NCBI GenBank assembly: GCA_964469555.1
Contig: CAYYAQ010000071.1
Span: 1-25,564, forward strand
Direction of reading: 5' to 3'
Length of the DNA: 25,564 bases
Origin: CAYYAQ01 sp964469555
GTDB taxonomy: Bacteria; Planctomycetota; UBA1135; UBA2386
Each line of letters begins with the position of its first letter. Position 1 is the first letter of the stretch. This document shows, piece by piece, positions 23,661 to 25,564 of the stretch. The notes under the pieces are model-generated. The model did not search any database and was not told where the DNA came from. It worked only from the letters and a program-made list of their open reading frames with translations. The position numbers were made by a program, and so were the translations under genes.

Positions 23661-25073
23661 ATGCTCAACATCCCCGTGCTGCGTTGGGGCAAACCCCACA
23701 CCAGTCTGGACCAGGACGAGGTCGTACACTTCCACTCCGGCGAGACCCTCGCAAGGGTCAGCCAGGCAATCCCTGGCCTCGTCAGCAAGGACATGCGCAA
23801 GGCGCACCGCGCTCGCGAGGTCCTTCGCGAAATCCCGATCGCCGAGCTGATCGAGATGATGAAGAAGGCCGGGGTTCTCTACCGAGACGCCACGCTACTC
23901 ATGGGTGACGGCGAACAAACGCCGGACGACTTCGCGTGCCAGCAATCGGCGACGACCGGCCTGCCCGAGCACATGTGCAAAGGCAACATGGCGAAGAACG
24001 AGTTCGTGCTTCGCGAGATGGGCACGATCCTCGGAGCATTAACGCGCGGCCTGGACCTCGAGGTGCTGAACCGGGGACACGGCGAGGAGCGCGGCAACGT
24101 CGTCAGTTACCAGGCCGAGTCCAGCACGGTTGGCATGGTCTTGCCGTCGAACTCGCCCGGCGTGCACACGCTGTGGCTGCCCATCATTCCGTTGCAGATC
24201 GGTCTGGTGTTGAAGCCCGGCCCGCAAGAACCGTGGACCCCGTACCGCATGGCCGCCGCGTTCGCCGAGGCCGGCGTGCCCCGAGAAGTAATCTCCATCT
24301 ACCCGGGAGGTCCGGAGATGGGCGCCGCGGTCGTCGAACACTGCGGGCGGTCGATGATCTTCGGCGGCCAGCCGACGGTGGACGCCTACCGCGACAACCC
24401 GCGCGTCCAGGTTCACGGTCCCGGCTACAGCAAGGTGCTGATCGGCGACGACGTCGTCGACCAGTGGGAGGACTACATCGACCTGATCGTCGACAGTGTC
24501 TACCTCAACTCCGGTCGCGGATGCATCAATTGCTCCGGCGTCTGGGCGTCGCGACATACCGAAGAGATCGCCGAGGCGATCGCGTCGCGGGTCGGCCCTA
24601 TCGAGGTGAAGCCACCCGAGGATCCCGAGGCGGCGCTCGCGGCGTTCACCGTGCCCGGACAACCGCAGGCCATCGCCAAAACGATCGAGAAATACGCCGA
24701 GGAATCCGGCGTGACAGACGTGACGGCGGCGTTCGGAGAGCGGCTCGTCGAACACGACCGCTGCGCCTACATCCGACCGTGGGTGTTGCACTGCGATTCG
24801 CCGGACCGGGCTGCAGCGAATACGGAGTTCATGTTCCCGTTCGTGACCGTCGTCGAGTGCCCACAGGAGCAGATGATCGGGCGAATCGGCGGCACGCTGG
24901 TCGCGTCCGCGATCACCGAGGACACGTCGTGGCGTCGCGAACTGATAGACGCGACGAACATCGACCGCCTCAACCTCGGCGCCATCCCGACGATCAAGCT
25001 CGACTGGCTGCAACCGCACGAGGGGAACATCATCCAGTTCCTGTACCGGGCGCGCTCGTTCCAGATGAGCTGA
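23661..25073 (+). CDS. Aldehyde dehydrogenase family protein, probable acyl reductase
   Basis: A 470-aa ALDH-fold protein. LPSNSPG (Asn164) is the oxyanion motif, KPGPQEP (Lys185) the cofactor site, and NSGRGCINCSG carries the nucleophile Cys288. The usual general-base Glu motif (ELGGK-like) is replaced by VHGPGYSK, without Glu. Loss of this Glu is typical of acylating aldehyde dehydrogenases and LuxC-like acyl reductases, which work on thioester or acyl-adenylate substrates in the reductive direction. With the adenylating enzyme before it and the alcohol dehydrogenase after it, a route from acid to aldehyde to alcohol is the simplest reading (inference). It starts 22 nt after the preceding stop. 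Confidence 0.82.
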   Translation: MLNIPVLRWGKPHTSLDQDEVVHFHSGETLARVSQAIPGLVSKDMRKAHRAREVLREIPIAELIEMMKKAGVLYRDATLLMGDGEQTPDDFACQQSATTGLPEHMCKGNMAKNEFVLREMGTILGALTRGLDLEVLNRGHGEERGNVVSYQAESSTVGMVLPSNSPGVHTLWLPIIPLQIGLVLKPGPQEPWTPYRMAAAFAEAGVPREVISIYPGGPEMGAAVVEHCGRSMIFGGQPTVDAYRDNPRVQVHGPGYSKVLIGDDVVDQWEDYIDLIVDSVYLNSGRGCINCSGVWASRHTEEIAEAIASRVGPIEVKPPEDPEAALAAFTVPGQPQAIAKTIEKYAEESGVTDVTAAFGERLVEHDRCAYIRPWVLHCDSPDRAAANTEFMFPFVTVVECPQEQMIGRIGGTLVASAITEDTSWRRELIDATNIDRLNLGAIPTIKLDWLQPHEGNIIQFLYRARSFQMS

Positions 25074-25074
25074 C

Positions 25075-25564
25075 GTGTCCGACCTTTCGCATCCCAACGA
25101 GTTCGAGGCGTACGAAGCCCAACGGCGCACGCGCGTCGTCTTCGGCGCGAACTCCGTCGACAGGCTGGGCGAGCTCGTGCTTCAGCAGGGCGCCCAGCGC
25201 GCGTTCCTCGTCACGGATCCCGGCCTGGTCGCCGCCGGTCACGTCGACCGCGCCGAAGTTGCGCTTCAGGGCAGCGGACTGGAGGTGCGGCGCTTCGATG
25301 ACGTGCCCGAGAACCCGACGTCCGACGATGTCGAGCACTGCCGGCAAGCACTCGGCGACTGGGACGCTCAAGTCCTTGTCGGGTTCGGCGGCGGCAGCAG
25401 CATCGACGTCGCGAAGGGGTGCAACTTCGTCCGCACCGGCGGAGGCCGCATGGAGGACTACTGGGGCGAGGGCAAGGCGAGGGGCGAACTCATTCCCTTG
25501 ATCGCTGTGCCCACGACCGCCGGAACCGGCACCGAGGTGCAGTCGTTCGCGCTGATCGAACAAC
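25075..25564 (+). CDS. Iron-containing alcohol dehydrogenase (C-terminus beyond the window)
   Basis: The first 163 residues of a group III alcohol dehydrogenase. TRVVFGANSVDRLGEL opens the Rossmann-like domain, GFGGGSSIDVAKG is the nucleotide-binding motif, and AVPTTAGTGTEVQSFALI is the family signature before the metal site, which lies outside the window. The start is GTG 25075, one base after the dehydrogenase stop (TGACGTG). It would reduce an aldehyde with NAD(P)H, or the reverse. As the last visible gene it suggests that the operon continues to the right. Confidence 0.85.
   Translation, partial: MSDLSHPNEFEAYEAQRRTRVVFGANSVDRLGELVLQQGAQRAFLVTDPGLVAAGHVDRAEVALQGSGLEVRRFDDVPENPTSDDVEHCRQALGDWDAQVLVGFGGGSSIDVAKGCNFVRTGGGRMEDYWGEGKARGELIPLIAVPTTAGTGTEVQSFALIEQ

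Overview
The window is about 65% GC and densely coded, with many 1-8 nt gene overlaps. It carries three secreted BamB/PQQ-type beta-propeller proteins with the 'DWPxWRGP' style N-terminus, a CotH-kinase-type secreted protein and a bacterial serpin. This combination is typical of Planctomycetota, so I infer a planctomycete, probably from an environmental genome. The lineage call is inference only. I see no tRNA, rRNA, transposase, phage gene or CRISPR array.

Layout. (1) Positions 1-2106, minus strand: a CotH-type secreted protein running off the left edge. It has a degenerate first CotH copy, an EF-hand loop and a second, intact-looking copy. (2) Positions 2411-5036, plus strand: a flavin monooxygenase/halogenase-like enzyme and a secreted beta-propeller protein. 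(3) Positions 5042-6283, minus strand: a secreted serpin, converging on the propeller gene. (4) Positions 6349-16048, minus strand: nine tightly packed or overlapping genes that look like one operon. In transcription order they are a GcvH-like lipoyl-carrier protein, a CobW-type GTPase, a small Cys-rich HdrA-like protein, a 2[4Fe-4S] ferredoxin-like protein, a radical SAM enzyme, a DUF116-polyprenyl synthase fusion, a small alpha/alpha-toroid protein, a squalene-hopene-cyclase-like class II cyclase and an IscS-type cysteine desulfurase. (5) Positions 16049-16881: a divergent control region of about 830 bp with a possible broken ORF and a 19-codon ORF behind a perfect Shine-Dalgarno. (6) Positions 16882-25564, plus strand: a second coupled operon with a propeller lipoprotein, a propeller protein, a small membrane protein, a sodium:solute symporter, an EhpF/LuxE-like adenylating enzyme, an acyl-reductase-like aldehyde dehydrogenase and an iron-type alcohol dehydrogenase cut by the right edge.

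How they may work together. The nine-gene minus operon is the strongest candidate for an undescribed system. The prenyl synthase would make a polyprenyl diphosphate, which the class II cyclase, helped by the zinc-less toroid partner, could fold. The radical SAM enzyme could then modify the product, with electrons from the ferredoxin/HdrA-like pair and cluster or sulfur supply from the cysteine desulfurase. The GcvH-like protein and CobW GTPase imply a protein-bound lipoyl carrier and a metal-insertion step. The product is unknown.

The rightward operon reads as import of a small molecule (symporter) and stepwise reduction of a carboxylate (adenylation, then aldehyde, then alcohol), together with envelope propeller proteins. 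The two operons diverge from the same intergenic region and could be co-regulated.
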